A stretch of 64,000 nt of DNA, taken from the NCBI RefSeq assembly GCF_000379985.1, contig NZ_KB904074.1, positions 82,430 through 146,429 on the forward strand, written 5' to 3'. This DNA is from Streptococcus caballi DSM 19004. GTDB lineage: Bacteria; Bacillota; Bacilli; Lactobacillales; Streptococcaceae. The position numbers were made by a program, and so were the translations under genes. Shown here piece after piece: positions 8,323 through 17,322 of this stretch. Below the pieces are notes generated by a model, which made no database searches, was not told where the DNA came from, and worked only from the letters and a program-made list of their open reading frames with translations. Within the stretch, counting starts at the first letter, position 1; each line of letters begins with the position of its first letter.

Positions 8323-9039
8323 TTATAAAATGGGTAAGATGATATTAGCCCAAGTCCAGCTGATAGGCATGACGATAATCATGGCAGGAATCATGTCAGC
8401 GGTTGGGAAAAGTTTTAACCCTAGAATGCGAAAGCCAGTTGCAATCATGAGAAAGCCACCGCAGGCTTTAAAATCGCTAATCATGTCTGGTGTGGTCAAA
8501 GGCAGAATAAACTTAGCTAGTAGGAAGAGAATGAAAAAGATGATAAATTGTGGAATAGCGATAGCAGATACTACATAGCCAAGGCTGCAAGCAAAGATGG
8601 CGGCTGTAAAGAAGTCCAAAATGGATTTTGAGATGAGGATACTTGCATCACCAGTCATCCCACTATCCAAGCTCCCATAAATGCCTGTACCGCTGGCACA
8701 GAAGAGAACAACCACAGTGACAAGGCTAATGAGAAATTCTTTTTCAGCCAAGCTACGGTTTTTATTATTAAAAATATGTGAGGCGAAGCTAGCACCACGC
8801 TCAATATTCTGTCCGAATTTGGTCAACAGACCCAATGATGTTCCAATCACTACAGCGAAAATAACGGCTGGCATGTAAACCATGTTGATGAGGGATGAAA
8901 TTCCCATTCCGATAGAGCAGAGCCCAAAAATCATGTTGAGGTTCTGCTTAAATTCGTCGGTTAATTTATCACCGAAAAGAGTTCCTAGAATTCCTCCCAG
9001 AGCGATAGCGAGTGAGTTGATAATAATACCAGCTGGCAT
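8323..9039 (-). CDS. DUF554 family membrane protein
   Basis: A 238-residue protein with about seven hydrophobic helices matching the DUF554 family (YqgA/YdfK type) of unknown function. Characteristic segments are the N-terminal INSLAIALGGILGTLFGDKL, the central FCASGTGIYGSLDSGMTGD and the C-terminal FKACGGFLMIATGFRILGLK. It is followed by the terminator shared with the convergent operon and starts 14 bases downstream of the Nudix gene's stop, so it is probably the second gene of a two-gene unit. No transport or enzymatic role is established for the family. Confidence 0.88.
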   Translation of the reverse strand: MPAGIIINSLAIALGGILGTLFGDKLTDEFKQNLNMIFGLCSIGMGISSLINMVYMPAVIFAVVIGTSLGLLTKFGQNIERGASFASHIFNNKNRSLAEKEFLISLVTVVVLFCASGTGIYGSLDSGMTGDASILISKSILDFFTAAIFACSLGYVVSAIAIPQFIIFFILFLLAKFILPLTTPDMISDFKACGGFLMIATGFRILGLKLFPTADMIPAMIIVMPISWTWANIILPIL

Positions 9040-9053
9040 AATTACTCCTTTAT

Positions 9054-9551
9054 TTATCTAGTCTTTGTTAGGTAAGTTAGTAAAAAATGTTCAGCTAAGC
9101 TCCCATCTTTGATGGCAAGTTTAGCCTCTTCGTGATCAAACCAAGTCCATTCGTCAACTTCATGGTTGGGGGTGACTTGTCCTGTGACGGTTACTGCAAA
9201 GTTAAGCATGAGTGTATTGGATTTTTCAAAATATTGACTCTGATTGAAATGGCTGCTAGTGACTTCAAGGCCTAATTCTTCCTTGATTTCTCTGCGAACA
9301 GTCGCTTCAGCATCCTCTCCTTGATTAATGTAGCCAGCTGTTAAAATATAATCTGGTCGGTTATATTGCTTAATCAAGAGAATCTTGTCCTGCTCTTGGT
9401 TCATGATAATCATGCTGCAAGCTGTGTTGAAGATAGGAAAGCGAAACAGCTCACAATTGGGACAGTAGGGAATGAGCCCCTCTTCCTTCAAAAAACGTTT
9501 TTCAAGAGATGTACCACAGTCAACACAGTAAGTCATCGTTTTATAAGTCAT
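9054..9551 (-). CDS. Nudix hydrolase with N-terminal zinc ribbon
   Basis: A 165-residue Nudix hydrolase, which cleaves a nucleoside diphosphate linked to another group. An N-terminal zinc ribbon is visible (C9-X2-C12 and C30-X2-C33), followed by the Nudix box at residues 73-95 with the G...E...REIKEELG pattern complete. This layout resembles NADH pyrophosphatase-type enzymes, but the protein is shorter and the SQPWPFPxS signature of NudC is not seen. The start at 9551 is set by AAAGG upstream. The TTG at 9557 is rejected. Confidence 0.87.
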   Translation of the reverse strand: MTYKTMTYCVDCGTSLEKRFLKEEGLIPYCPNCELFRFPIFNTACSMIIMNQEQDKILLIKQYNRPDYILTAGYINQGEDAEATVRREIKEELGLEVTSSHFNQSQYFEKSNTLMLNFAVTVTGQVTPNHEVDEWTWFDHEEAKLAIKDGSLAEHFLLTYLTKTR

Positions 9552-9598
9552 TAGCAAACCTTTCTTAGTAGTAAAAATAATGATGAGAATAAAAAGGA

Positions 9599-9630
9599 AA
9601 GGTCAGTAAGTGAAAACTTACATGACCCTT
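9599..9630 (-). terminator. Probable terminator after pepQ
   Basis: AAGGTCAGTAAGT pairs with ACTTACATGACCCTT around a GAAA loop, with two single-base bulges. On the minus strand it is followed by a T-rich run (complement of AAAAAGG, 9591-9597). Confidence 0.65.
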
Positions 9631-9706
9631 AAGTGGTTTAACTACTGGATGATGAGACTTGTTGAATCTTAACTAGGTCTTAGCATCAACATTTAGAATG
9701 CTTTTT

Positions 9707-10792
9707 TTAGCCTTCGAAATAGAGTAAATCTTTTGGTGTCTTAGTAAAGACTTCAAAACCTGAAGTGGTCACATGTCCACAATCTTCAATGCGGACACCC
9801 ACCTTACCAGGAATGTAAATCCCTGGTTCAACAGAGAAGCACATGCCTTCTTCCAAGACTAAGTCGTTGCCAGCCATGATGGATGGAAATTCGTGGACAT
9901 CCATGCCAATGCCGTGTCCCAAGCGATGGTTGAAATATTCGCCATAACCAGCTTTTTCAATAACATTGCGGGCTACCGCATCCACTTCAGCAGCTGTAAC
10001 GCCAAGTTTGATGAAGTCTTGAGCTGTCAGCTGGGCTTCAAGACAGAGTTCGTAAATATCTTTCTTGAATTGGTCGGGTTTACCAACAGCAACAGTGCGC
10101 GTCATATCACTCATATAACCATTTTTTTCAACTCCCAAGTCAAAAAGAAGTAGAGCATCGTTTTCAATTTTGTTGGTGCCTGGAATGCCGTGAGGGTTAG
10201 CTGCATTGTTACCAGTCAAGACCATGGTATCAAAACTCATTTTGTTAATGCCGATTTTTTTCATTTCAAATTCAATTTGGGCTATGATATCAGTCTCAGT
10301 CACATCGAGGGAGATATTATCAAAACCAATTTGAACAGCCTTGTCAGCATAGTCACCCGCAAGGCGCATTTTTTCAATTTCGTCTTGGGATTTGATGAGA
10401 CGCATGTGTTGGACATAAGGGGTCAGGTTTTCAAAACGTCCATCAAAAACAGTTTGCAGGCCCTGGAATTTTGTGACGTTAAGATTATCAAACTCTGCTA
10501 GGACCTTTTTGCTATCAGTGCTTGGCAGCACCGCCTTGATTTTTTGCCATGGATTTTCAGAGTCCATGTAGCCAAATACTGGGAAGTCTAAGATACTCTC
10601 AGCACGCGCCACTTCAAGGGCTGGCACAAAGAGAACGGGAGCCAAGTCATTATAGACAAATAAAAACATCTGACGTTCATGCGGATCGCAGTTGAAGCCA
10701 ATCAGATAATTGACAGTAACAGGATCGGAGAAAATCGCGATGTTTGCTTCTTCTTGATTGAGATAAGCTCGGATATGATCTAATTTTGTCAT
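9707..10792 (-). CDS. pepQ: Xaa-Pro dipeptidase PepQ
   Basis: A 361-residue cytoplasmic prolidase of peptidase family M24B that splits dipeptides with C-terminal proline. The metal ligands are visible in order: two aspartates in LLFDLGVEKNGYMSDMTR, histidine in HRLGHGIGMDVHE, glutamate in FSVEPGIY and glutamate in VGVRIEDCGHV. The start at 10792 follows a GAAGG site and drops six residues of the longest frame. It is divergent from ccpA, an arrangement conserved in streptococci, lactococci and lactobacilli. The shared intergenic region carries cre-like boxes. Confidence 0.95.
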   Translation of the reverse strand: MTKLDHIRAYLNQEEANIAIFSDPVTVNYLIGFNCDPHERQMFLFVYNDLAPVLFVPALEVARAESILDFPVFGYMDSENPWQKIKAVLPSTDSKKVLAEFDNLNVTKFQGLQTVFDGRFENLTPYVQHMRLIKSQDEIEKMRLAGDYADKAVQIGFDNISLDVTETDIIAQIEFEMKKIGINKMSFDTMVLTGNNAANPHGIPGTNKIENDALLLFDLGVEKNGYMSDMTRTVAVGKPDQFKKDIYELCLEAQLTAQDFIKLGVTAAEVDAVARNVIEKAGYGEYFNHRLGHGIGMDVHEFPSIMAGNDLVLEEGMCFSVEPGIYIPGKVGVRIEDCGHVTTSGFEVFTKTPKDLLYFEG

Positions 10793-10914
10793 GGTAAACC
10801 TTCTTTCCAATGATGAGCTGTTTAATCCTTAGCTTTAAAGGTTTAGATCAACTCATTGCTCATCTAATATTCTTTCAAAAATTAATAAAAAAATCAAGTG
10901 CTCGGAAAAGTTTT

Positions 10915-10995
10915 TGAAAACTTTTTCAAAAAATAAAGTTATATCACTTGAAAGTGTTTCCAAAAGGTGTTAAAATTATCTTGAAAGCGTAATTT
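10915..10995. promoter_or_regulatory. ccpA promoter and three cre-like boxes
   Basis: The ccpA promoter is TTGAAA (10948-10953), 17 bases, TAAAAT (10971-10976). Three boxes fit the CcpA operator consensus TGWAARCGYTWNCW: TGAAAACTTTTTCA at 10915-10928 (13 of 14), TGAAAGTGTTTCCA at 10949-10962 (13 of 14, over the -35 box) and TGAAAGCGTAATTT at 10982-10995 (12 of 14, near the transcription start). This suggests autoregulation of ccpA and catabolite control of pepQ. Confidence 0.75.
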
Positions 10996-11020
10996 TCAAA
11001 TTAGAAAGGAAGTTGAAGAC

Positions 11021-12022
11021 ATGAATACTGATGATACGATTACAATCTATGACGTTGCCCGTGAAGCGGGCGTTTCCATGGCAACAGTAAGTCGTGTTGT
11101 AAATGGAAATAAAAACGTTAAGGAAAATACTCGTAAAAAAGTGCTTGAAGTGATTGATCGCCTAGATTATCGACCTAATGCAGTTGCCCGTGGTTTAGCG
11201 AGCAAGAAAACGACAACAGTTGGTGTCGTTATTCCTAATATCGCAAATTCTTACTTTTCTATTTTAGCTAAAGGGATTGATGACATTGCAGCTATGTACA
11301 AATATAATATTGTTCTAGCTTCTAGTGATGAAGACGATGACAAGGAAGTTAATGTTGTCAATACTCTCTTTGCCAAGCAAGTGGATGGTATTATTTTTAT
11401 GGGGCATCACTTGACTGAAAAAATTCGTGCTGAATTTTCTCGTTCACGCACACCAATCGTCTTGGCTGGTACAGTTGATTTAGAACATCAACTACCAAGC
11501 GTCAACATTGACTACAAGAGTGCAGTTGAAGATGCAGTCAATATCTTGGCTGAAAATAATCAAGAAATCGCCTTTGTTTCTGGTCCGCTCATCGACGATA
11601 TTAATGGCAAGGTTCGTTTGGCTGGTTACAAGGAAGGTTTGAAAAAGAACAATCTTTCTTTCAAAGAAGGTTTGGTTTTTGAAGCTAAGTATAAATACGA
11701 CGAAGGTTTTGAGCTGGCACAACGTGTCATTAACTCAGGTGCAACGGCGGCTTTTGTTGGTGAAGACGAGTTGGCAGCAGGTCTCTTGAATGGTCTTTTT
11801 GCAGCTGGCAAACGTGTTCCGGAAGATTTTGAAATCATTACTAGCAATGATTCACCAATTACTCTTTACACACGTCCTAATTTGACCTCCATTAGTCAGC
11901 CTGTCTATGATTTGGGTGCTGTTAGCATGCGCATGTTAACCAAAATCATGAACAAAGAAGAATTAGATGATAAAGAAATTTTGCTTAATCACGGCATTAC
12001 TAAACGTCAAAGTACAAAGTAA
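11021..12022 (+). CDS. ccpA: Catabolite control protein A
   Basis: A 333-residue LacI/GalR-family regulator and master regulator of carbon catabolite control. With HPr-Ser-P as co-repressor it binds cre sites. The N-terminal helix-turn-helix (TIYDVAREAGVSMATVSRVV) and hinge helix (YRPNAVARGLASK) are textbook, and the periplasmic-binding-like core follows. The location next to pepQ separates it from other LacI-type genes, including the one at 50755. HprK, which makes its co-repressor, is encoded at 47913. Confidence 0.97.
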   Translation: MNTDDTITIYDVAREAGVSMATVSRVVNGNKNVKENTRKKVLEVIDRLDYRPNAVARGLASKKTTTVGVVIPNIANSYFSILAKGIDDIAAMYKYNIVLASSDEDDDKEVNVVNTLFAKQVDGIIFMGHHLTEKIRAEFSRSRTPIVLAGTVDLEHQLPSVNIDYKSAVEDAVNILAENNQEIAFVSGPLIDDINGKVRLAGYKEGLKKNNLSFKEGLVFEAKYKYDEGFELAQRVINSGATAAFVGEDELAAGLLNGLFAAGKRVPEDFEIITSNDSPITLYTRPNLTSISQPVYDLGAVSMRMLTKIMNKEELDDKEILLNHGITKRQSTK

Positions 12023-12028
12023 GAAGTA

Positions 12029-12057
12029 AGCAGTCGAATTTATGTCGGCTGCTTTTT
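12029..12057 (+). terminator. Terminator after ccpA
   Basis: AGCAGTCGA (12029-12037) pairs with TCGGCTGCT (12045-12053) with one G-T pair, followed by a T run. Confidence 0.85.
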
Positions 12058-12119
12058 CTTATTTCTCCGCCTTAAGACTGAAATGGGCCTTGTTGGATGA
12101 AAAATCCTGAAAAATGAGC

Positions 12120-12125
12120 TATAAT
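12120..12125 (+). promoter_or_regulatory. -10 box placed for a leaderless transcript
   Basis: A perfect TATAAT ends only 7 bases before the ATG at 12133. Transcription starting at the normal distance would begin at or next to the start codon. No Shine-Dalgarno sequence precedes that ATG. Confidence 0.6.
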
Positions 12126-12132
12126 AGACTTT

Positions 12133-13137
12133 ATGAAAGTTTTACTGTATTTAGAGGCTGAGGAGTATTTAAGAAAGTCGGGTATCGGCCGAGCAATTAA
12201 GCATCAAGAACGAGCTCTTACTTTGGCGGGACAAGACTATACGACCAACCCCCAGGAAGACTATGATTTAGTCCATATCAATACATATGGCTATAAAAGT
12301 TGGCGCTTGATGTCCAAGGCCAAGAAGGCTGGTAAGAAGGTTATCATGCACGGTCATTCGACTGAGGAAGATTTCAGAAACTCCTTTATAGGATCCAATC
12401 TGATTTCGCCTCTTTTTAAATGGTATCTCTGCCGTTTTTATCAAGAAGCGGATGCCATTATCACACCAACAGAATACTCAAAATCTTTGATTGCGGGTTA
12501 TGGCATTAAGAATCCTATTTATGCTGTTTCAAATGGTATTGACTTGACACGTTACAGCTATTCAGCTCAGAAGGAAAAGGCCTTTCGAGATTACTTTGGG
12601 ATTAAAGAGGGTCAGAAGGTTGTCATGTGTGCGGGTCTCTATTTCATGCGTAAGGGCATTGATGAGTTCGTCCAAGTCGCAGAGAAGATGCCTGATGTGC
12701 GCTTTATCTGGTTCGGAGAGACAAATAAATTGGTTATTCCGCACAAGGTTAGACAAATTGTGTCTAAAAAGCATCCTAAAAATGTAACCTTTGCAGGTTA
12801 TATTAAGGGGGATGTTTACGAAGGTGCTATGACCGCTAGTGATGCTTTTTTCTTCCCAAGTCGCGAAGAAACAGAAGGAATTGTTGTTCTGGAAGCTTTA
12901 GCCAGTCATCAACATGTCGTTCTGAGAGATATTCCTGTTTATCATGGATGGATTGATGAGAGTTCCGCTGAACTAGCGACTGATGTGGATGGCTTTGTCG
13001 CTGCCCTAAACAAGGTATTAAGCGGACAAAGTCATAAAGAAGAAGCGGGATACCGCGTGGCGCAGAGTCGCAGCATTGAAAAAATTTCTCACCAGCTAGT
13101 CTCGGTTTATGAAAAAGTGATGGAACGAATGGAGTGA
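12133..13137 (+). CDS. cpoA: GT4 glycosyltransferase, CpoA-like glycolipid synthase
   Basis: A 334-residue family GT4 glycosyltransferase. The C-terminal donor-binding motif E-X7-E is visible (EETEGIVVLEALAS, bases about 12868-12909), and VMHGHST-type and PTEYSKSLI segments fit the acceptor half. In S. pneumoniae the gene pair at this place, immediately upstream of thrS, makes membrane glycolipids. CpoA adds the second sugar (galactose) to monoglucosyl-diacylglycerol and the neighbour makes the first link. Its stop lies 4 bases before the next glycosyltransferase. The exact sugar is inferred from that synteny. Confidence 0.75.
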   Translation: MKVLLYLEAEEYLRKSGIGRAIKHQERALTLAGQDYTTNPQEDYDLVHINTYGYKSWRLMSKAKKAGKKVIMHGHSTEEDFRNSFIGSNLISPLFKWYLCRFYQEADAIITPTEYSKSLIAGYGIKNPIYAVSNGIDLTRYSYSAQKEKAFRDYFGIKEGQKVVMCAGLYFMRKGIDEFVQVAEKMPDVRFIWFGETNKLVIPHKVRQIVSKKHPKNVTFAGYIKGDVYEGAMTASDAFFFPSREETEGIVVLEALASHQHVVLRDIPVYHGWIDESSAELATDVDGFVAALNKVLSGQSHKEEAGYRVAQSRSIEKISHQLVSVYEKVMERME

Positions 13138-13141
13138 TAAG

Positions 13142-14476
13142 ATGCGAGTAGGTCTTTTTACTGACACTTATTTTCCCCAAGTTTCGGGGGTGTCAACCAG
13201 TATCAGAACCCTAAAAGAGGAGCTAGAAAAAGAGGGGCACGAAGTTTATGTTTTTACAACGACTGACCCAGAGGTTAAGCGATATGAAGATCCAACCATC
13301 ATCAGATTGCCTAGTGTCCCTTTTATTTCCTTTACCGATAGACGGATTGTTTATCGCGGGTTGATTTCGTCTTATAAAATAGCCAAGCAGTATCAGTTGG
13401 ATATCATTCATACCCAAACAGAGTTCAGTGTGGGGCTATTGGGGAAAATGGTGGCGAAGGCACTTCATATCCCTGTTATCCATACCTACCATACTCAATA
13501 TGAAGATTACGTCAGCTATATTGCAAATGGTAAAATTATCAGGCCTAGCATGGTAAAGTATATTGTGCGCGGTTACCTCAATGATTTGGATGGAGTTATT
13601 TGCCCGTCACGTATTGTCTATAATTTGTTGGACGGTTACGAAGTCAAAATTCCTAAACGTATTATTCCAACTGGTATTCCTGTGGAGAAATACGTGAGAG
13701 AAGATATTACCAAGGAAGATACCGAAAATTTACGGGAGTCGCTTGGTATTTTGTCAGATGAAACCATGCTTTTGAGCCTGTCGCGCGTGTCTTTTGAGAA
13801 AAATATTCAAGCGGTTATTAAAAGTCTCCCAGCAGTTATTAGCGAAAACGCTAAGGTCAAACTTGTCATTGTTGGTGATGGGCCTTATTTGGATGATTTG
13901 AAGGAACAAGCAGAGCAGCTTGATTTAACAGACTATATTATTTTTACTGGCATGGTTAAGCATGAAGATGCTGCACTTTACTATAAGGCCTGTGATTTCT
14001 TCATCTCAGCTTCAACTAGTGAGACGCAAGGGCTAACTTATATTGAGAGTTTGGCTAGCGGCCGTCCTATTATCGCGCACGGCAATCCTTACTTAGATGA
14101 TGTCATTGATGATAAAATGTTTGGGACGCTTTATTATCATGAGGCTGATTTAGCAGATGCCATTTTGGATGCTATCGTAGATACACCACACATAACAAAG
14201 GAAAAATATCAAGAAAAGTTGTATGATATTTCAGCCCAGCATTTTGCCAAATCGGTTTATGCTTTTTACTTGGACACTATCATTTCCGAGCAAAATGAGA
14301 AACCTGAAAAACTTTCTATGACAGTTAGGGGTAGTCGGACAGAACGCTCTATTAAATTAGCTAAAAATGCAGCTAACTTACCTAAACGAGCCGTTCAGGT
14401 TACCGCCAAAACGTCTGTCAAGGTTGTCAAGGCTCCGCGTAAAATGATTACTTCTATCAAAGACTTTTTGGATTAA
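13142..14476 (+). CDS. GT4 glycosyltransferase, probable monoglucosyl-diacylglycerol synthase
   Basis: A 444-residue GT4 enzyme with N-terminal GLFTDTYFPQVSGVSTS, the pattern of 1,2-diacylglycerol 3-glucosyltransferases. The family E-X7-E site is SETQGLTYIESLASGRPIIA. It probably transfers glucose from UDP-glucose to diacylglycerol at the inner membrane face, making the glycolipid substrate for CpoA and the anchor precursor for lipoteichoic acid. A basic C-terminal tail (KAPRKMITSIKDFLD) would suit membrane attachment. Translation is coupled to the upstream gene. Homologues include IagA of group B streptococci. Confidence 0.8.
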   Translation: MRVGLFTDTYFPQVSGVSTSIRTLKEELEKEGHEVYVFTTTDPEVKRYEDPTIIRLPSVPFISFTDRRIVYRGLISSYKIAKQYQLDIIHTQTEFSVGLLGKMVAKALHIPVIHTYHTQYEDYVSYIANGKIIRPSMVKYIVRGYLNDLDGVICPSRIVYNLLDGYEVKIPKRIIPTGIPVEKYVREDITKEDTENLRESLGILSDETMLLSLSRVSFEKNIQAVIKSLPAVISENAKVKLVIVGDGPYLDDLKEQAEQLDLTDYIIFTGMVKHEDAALYYKACDFFISASTSETQGLTYIESLASGRPIIAHGNPYLDDVIDDKMFGTLYYHEADLADAILDAIVDTPHITKEKYQEKLYDISAQHFAKSVYAFYLDTIISEQNEKPEKLSMTVRGSRTERSIKLAKNAANLPKRAVQVTAKTSVKVVKAPRKMITSIKDFLD

Positions 14477-14488
14477 AAAGATGAAGTC

Positions 14489-14745
14489 TTGAAAATTTTT
14501 TTAATCGTGTTATAATAGCACATGAAGACATGTTAAGTTATTGTTTATCATTAGAGCGAGCGCTAGTTGGTGAGAAGAGCGCATGAGGCAAGACTTGATA
14601 CTCCTTCCTAGCTTTTATGCAAACATAAAACGGTGGCTACGTTACAGCCAAACTTGAGGTGGCAGCAGTTTCTTTTTTGCTGTACACGAATGAAGGTGGA
14701 ACCACGTTGCGACGTCCTTTTTAAGGATGTCGTTTTGTTTTTGTT
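14489..14745 (+). promoter_or_regulatory. T-box riboswitch, threonine type, with promoter and terminator
   Basis: Promoter TTGAAA (14489-14494), 16 bases, TATAAT (14511-14516). The leader has a stem with an apical GGTGAGAAG-like loop and a likely specifier triplet ACT (Thr) at 14600-14602. The conserved T-box AAGGTGGAACCACG is at 14693-14706, and the terminator is CGACGTCCTT (14710-14719) with AAGGATGTCG (14723-14732) plus a T-rich run. Uncharged tRNA-Thr would stabilise the antiterminator and allow transcription of the MazG-like gene and thrS. Confidence 0.9.
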
Positions 14746-14764
14746 CTATGCAAAGGGGGAAAAG

Positions 14765-15085
14765 ATGATTCCAGACGACTTATTAGAGAGAAGTAAAGCG
14801 ATTCGGCAGGCTTATCATGCGCTTGAAATCAAGCATCACGGAAAAGAATGGTCTGTCGAGGAGGATCTTCTCGCCCTATCTAATGATATTGGCAATCTCA
14901 ATCGTTTGGTTATGACCAAGCAAGGTCGCTACTATGATGAGACGCCCTATCAGCTAGAGTCCAAATTAGCTGAAAACATCTGGTGGCTTTTGGAATTGTC
15001 AGATCGTTTGGAAGTGGATATCCAAACAGAAATGGAGAACTTCCTATCTGAGAAAGAACAGATGCTTCATATTAACAAGAACTGA
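14765..15085 (+). CDS. MazG-like protein
   Basis: A 106-residue all-helical protein resembling the MazG nucleotide pyrophosphohydrolase fold: an acidic E-rich helix (SVEEDLLALSNDIGNLNRLV) followed by a second helix (LESKLAENIWWLLELSDRLEV). These would supply the metal-binding acidic residues. ATG 14765 is chosen because AAGGGGGAAAAG lies just upstream. The longer frame from 14633 would run through the T-box and is rejected. It lies between the T-box leader and thrS, so it should be induced by threonine starvation. Its true substrate is unknown. Confidence 0.7.
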   Translation: MIPDDLLERSKAIRQAYHALEIKHHGKEWSVEEDLLALSNDIGNLNRLVMTKQGRYYDETPYQLESKLAENIWWLLELSDRLEVDIQTEMENFLSEKEQMLHINKN

Positions 15086-15139
15086 CCGCTCTTTGATCTA
15101 ATAATTGTTTATTTGAAAATAAAACTAAAGGAGACTATA

Positions 15140-17089
15140 ATGCTAAACATTACTTTTCCAGACGGCGCTGTGCGTCAATTTGAGTCTGGTATTACAACTT
15201 TTGAAATTGCTCAAAGTATTTCGAATTCTCTTGCCAAGAAAGCTTTAGCAGGTAAATTTAACGGTAAACTGATTGACACGACACGTGCGATTACAGAAGA
15301 TGGCAGTATCGAGATTGTTACGCCTGACCATGAGGATGCTTTGCCAATCTTGCGTCACTCAGCTGCTCACCTCTTTGCCCAAGCTGCGCGTCGTCTTTTC
15401 CCCGATATTCATCTGGGTGTCGGTCCAGCTATCGAAGATGGGTTCTATTACGACACGGACAATCAAGCAGGTCAAATTTCTAACGAAGATCTTCCGCGTA
15501 TCGAAGAAGAAATGAAGAAAATCGTCAAAGAAAACTTCCCTTCTATTCGTGAAGAAGTAACTAAATATGAGGCGCGTGAAATCTTCAAAAACGATCCATA
15601 CAAATTAGAATTGATTGAAGAACATTCAGAAGATGAAGGTGGTCTCACCATCTACCGCCAAGGTGAATATGTGGATCTCTGCCGTGGCCCACACGTGCCA
15701 TCAACGGGTCGTATCCAAGTCTTCCACTTGCTCAATGTGGCTGGGGCCTACTGGCGCGGAAATTCTGATAACGCTATGATGCAACGTATTTATGGTACAG
15801 CCTGGTTTGACAAGAAAGATCTTAAAGCCTACCTCAAACGTCTGGAAGAAGCCAAAGAACGTGATCATCGTAAACTTGGTAAAGAACTTGATCTCTTCAT
15901 GATTTCACAAGAAGTTGGTCAAGGTCTGCCTTTCTGGCTGCCAAATGGTGCAACTATTCGTCGCACACTAGAACGCTACATTGTTGACAAGGAAATTGCT
16001 GCGGGCTACCAACACGTTTATACGCCACCGATTGCCTCTGTTGACCTCTACAAGACATCAGGCCACTGGGATCATTACCGCGAAGACATGTTTCCAACTA
16101 TGGACATGGGTGACGGTGAAGAATTTGTCCTTCGTCCAATGAACTGCCCACACCACATTGAGGTCTACAAACACCATGTGCATTCCTACCGCGAACTGCC
16201 GATCCGTATTGCTGAAATCGGTATGATGCACCGCTATGAAAAATCTGGTGCCCTGACTGGTCTGCAGCGTGTGCGTGAAATGTCATTGAACGATGGTCAT
16301 ACCTTCGTGACACCAGAACAAATTCAAGACGAATTTAAAAAGACGCTTCAGTTGATCATTGACGTTTACGAAGATTTCAACTTGACGGATTACCGTTTCC
16401 GCCTGTCCTACCGCGATCCTAAAGATACGCACAAATATTATGACAACGACGAAATGTGGGAAAATGCCCAAGCCATGCTCAAAGCAGCCATGGATGACAT
16501 GGAATTAGATTACTTTGAAGCAGAAGGAGAAGCAGCCTTCTACGGTCCAAAACTCGATATTCAAGTGAAAACAGCCCTTGGTAATGAAGAAACCTTGTCA
16601 ACCATCCAATTGGACTTCCTCTTGCCAGAACGCTTTGACCTCAAATATGTCGGTGCAGACGGAGAAGAACACCGTCCAGTCATGATTCACCGCGGTGTCA
16701 TTTCCACAATGGAACGCTTTACTGCTATCCTGATTGAAAACTACAAGGGAGCTTTCCCAACTTGGTTGGCTCCCCAACAAGTCACTGTTATCCCAATCTC
16801 AAATGAAGCTCACATTGACTATGCTTGGGAAGTCGCAAAAACGCTTCGTGACCGCGGTATCCGTGTAGAAGTGGATGAACGCAACGAAAAAATGCAGTAT
16901 AAGATCCGTGCCAGCCAAACCCAAAAAATTCCTTACCAACTCATCGTTGGGGACAAAGAAATGGCAGACGGCACTGTCAACGTCCGCCGCTATGGTAGTA
17001 AAGCCACCCACACAGAAAGCATGGCAGAATTTACAGAAAATATCCTAGCTGATATTGCTCGTAAATCAAAACCAGCTGATGCTGAATAG
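15140..17089 (+). CDS. thrS: Threonyl-tRNA synthetase
   Basis: A 649-residue class II synthetase that charges tRNA-Thr. Domains in order are TGS (residues 1 to about 62), the editing domain with HSAAH and the CRGPHV segment (to about 225), the catalytic core with motif MNCPHH and motif 3 ([11 protein letters not shown]), and the anticodon-binding domain (about 540-640). Start 15140 has an AAAGGAG site. The longer frame from 15113 is rejected. The gene is read from the T-box leader through the MazG-like gene and ends at a hairpin. Confidence 0.97.
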   Translation: MLNITFPDGAVRQFESGITTFEIAQSISNSLAKKALAGKFNGKLIDTTRAITEDGSIEIVTPDHEDALPILRHSAAHLFAQAARRLFPDIHLGVGPAIEDGFYYDTDNQAGQISNEDLPRIEEEMKKIVKENFPSIREEVTKYEAREIFKNDPYKLELIEEHSEDEGGLTIYRQGEYVDLCRGPHVPSTGRIQVFHLLNVAGAYWRGNSDNAMMQRIYGTAWFDKKDLKAYLKRLEEAKERDHRKLGKELDLFMISQEVGQGLPFWLPNGATIRRTLERYIVDKEIAAGYQHVYTPPIASVDLYKTSGHWDHYREDMFPTMDMGDGEEFVLRPMNCPHHIEVYKHHVHSYRELPIRIAEIGMMHRYEKSGALTGLQRVREMSLNDGHTFVTPEQIQDEFKKTLQLIIDVYEDFNLTDYRFRLSYRDPKDTHKYYDNDEMWENAQAMLKAAMDDMELDYFEAEGEAAFYGPKLDIQVKTALGNEETLSTIQLDFLLPERFDLKYVGADGEEHRPVMIHRGVISTMERFTAILIENYKGAFPTWLAPQQVTVIPISNEAHIDYAWEVAKTLRDRGIRVEVDERNEKMQYKIRASQTQKIPYQLIVGDKEMADGTVNVRRYGSKATHTESMAEFTENILADIARKSKPADAE

Positions 17090-17096
17090 GTAAAAG

Positions 17097-17120
17097 AAGA
17101 AGTCCATGTGGGCTTCTTTT
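17097..17120 (+). terminator. Terminator after thrS
   Basis: AAGAAGTCC (17097-17105) pairs with GGGCTTCTT (17110-17118) with one G-T pair. The T-rich right flank follows directly. Confidence 0.75.
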
Positions 17121-17134
17121 GCTTACCGCAAATA

Positions 17135-17198
17135 GTGGTTAGTCGCGCAAGAAAATCAGTTTATCTTGACTAATTTTCTACCAAGATTGATTAACCAC
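17135..17198. repeat. 64-bp intergenic palindrome
   Basis: The outer arms GTGGTTAGTC (17135-17144) and GATTAACCAC (17189-17198) and the inner arms AGAAAATCAGT (17150-17160) and ACTAATTTTCT (17169-17179) are each inverted with one mismatch. There is no T run, so this is not a standard terminator. Together with flanking sequence it fills the 200-base space between the thrS terminator and the secreted-protein terminator. Confidence 0.6.
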
Positions 17199-17287
17199 CT
17201 CTCTTTGGTTGCTAAAATAATTTTGACAGTATAGTTCAAGGAAAATGAATCTGTCTGAAGTAGGTTTAACAACTTTCTAAGGAAGAG

Positions 17288-17319
17288 AAAAAGTCCATCT
17301 CGTTTGAGATAGACCTTTT
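17288..17319 (-). terminator. Terminator after the secreted protein gene
   Basis: AAAAAGTCCATCTC (17288-17301) pairs with GAGATAGACCTTTT (17306-17319) around a 4-base loop. Read on the minus strand it ends in a T run. Confidence 0.8.
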
Positions 17320-17322
17320 GAC

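Noticed and set aside
14633..14764. N-terminal extension of the MazG-like frame
   Set aside because: It lies in the T-box and terminator. The ribosome-binding site and family-like sequence begin at 14765.
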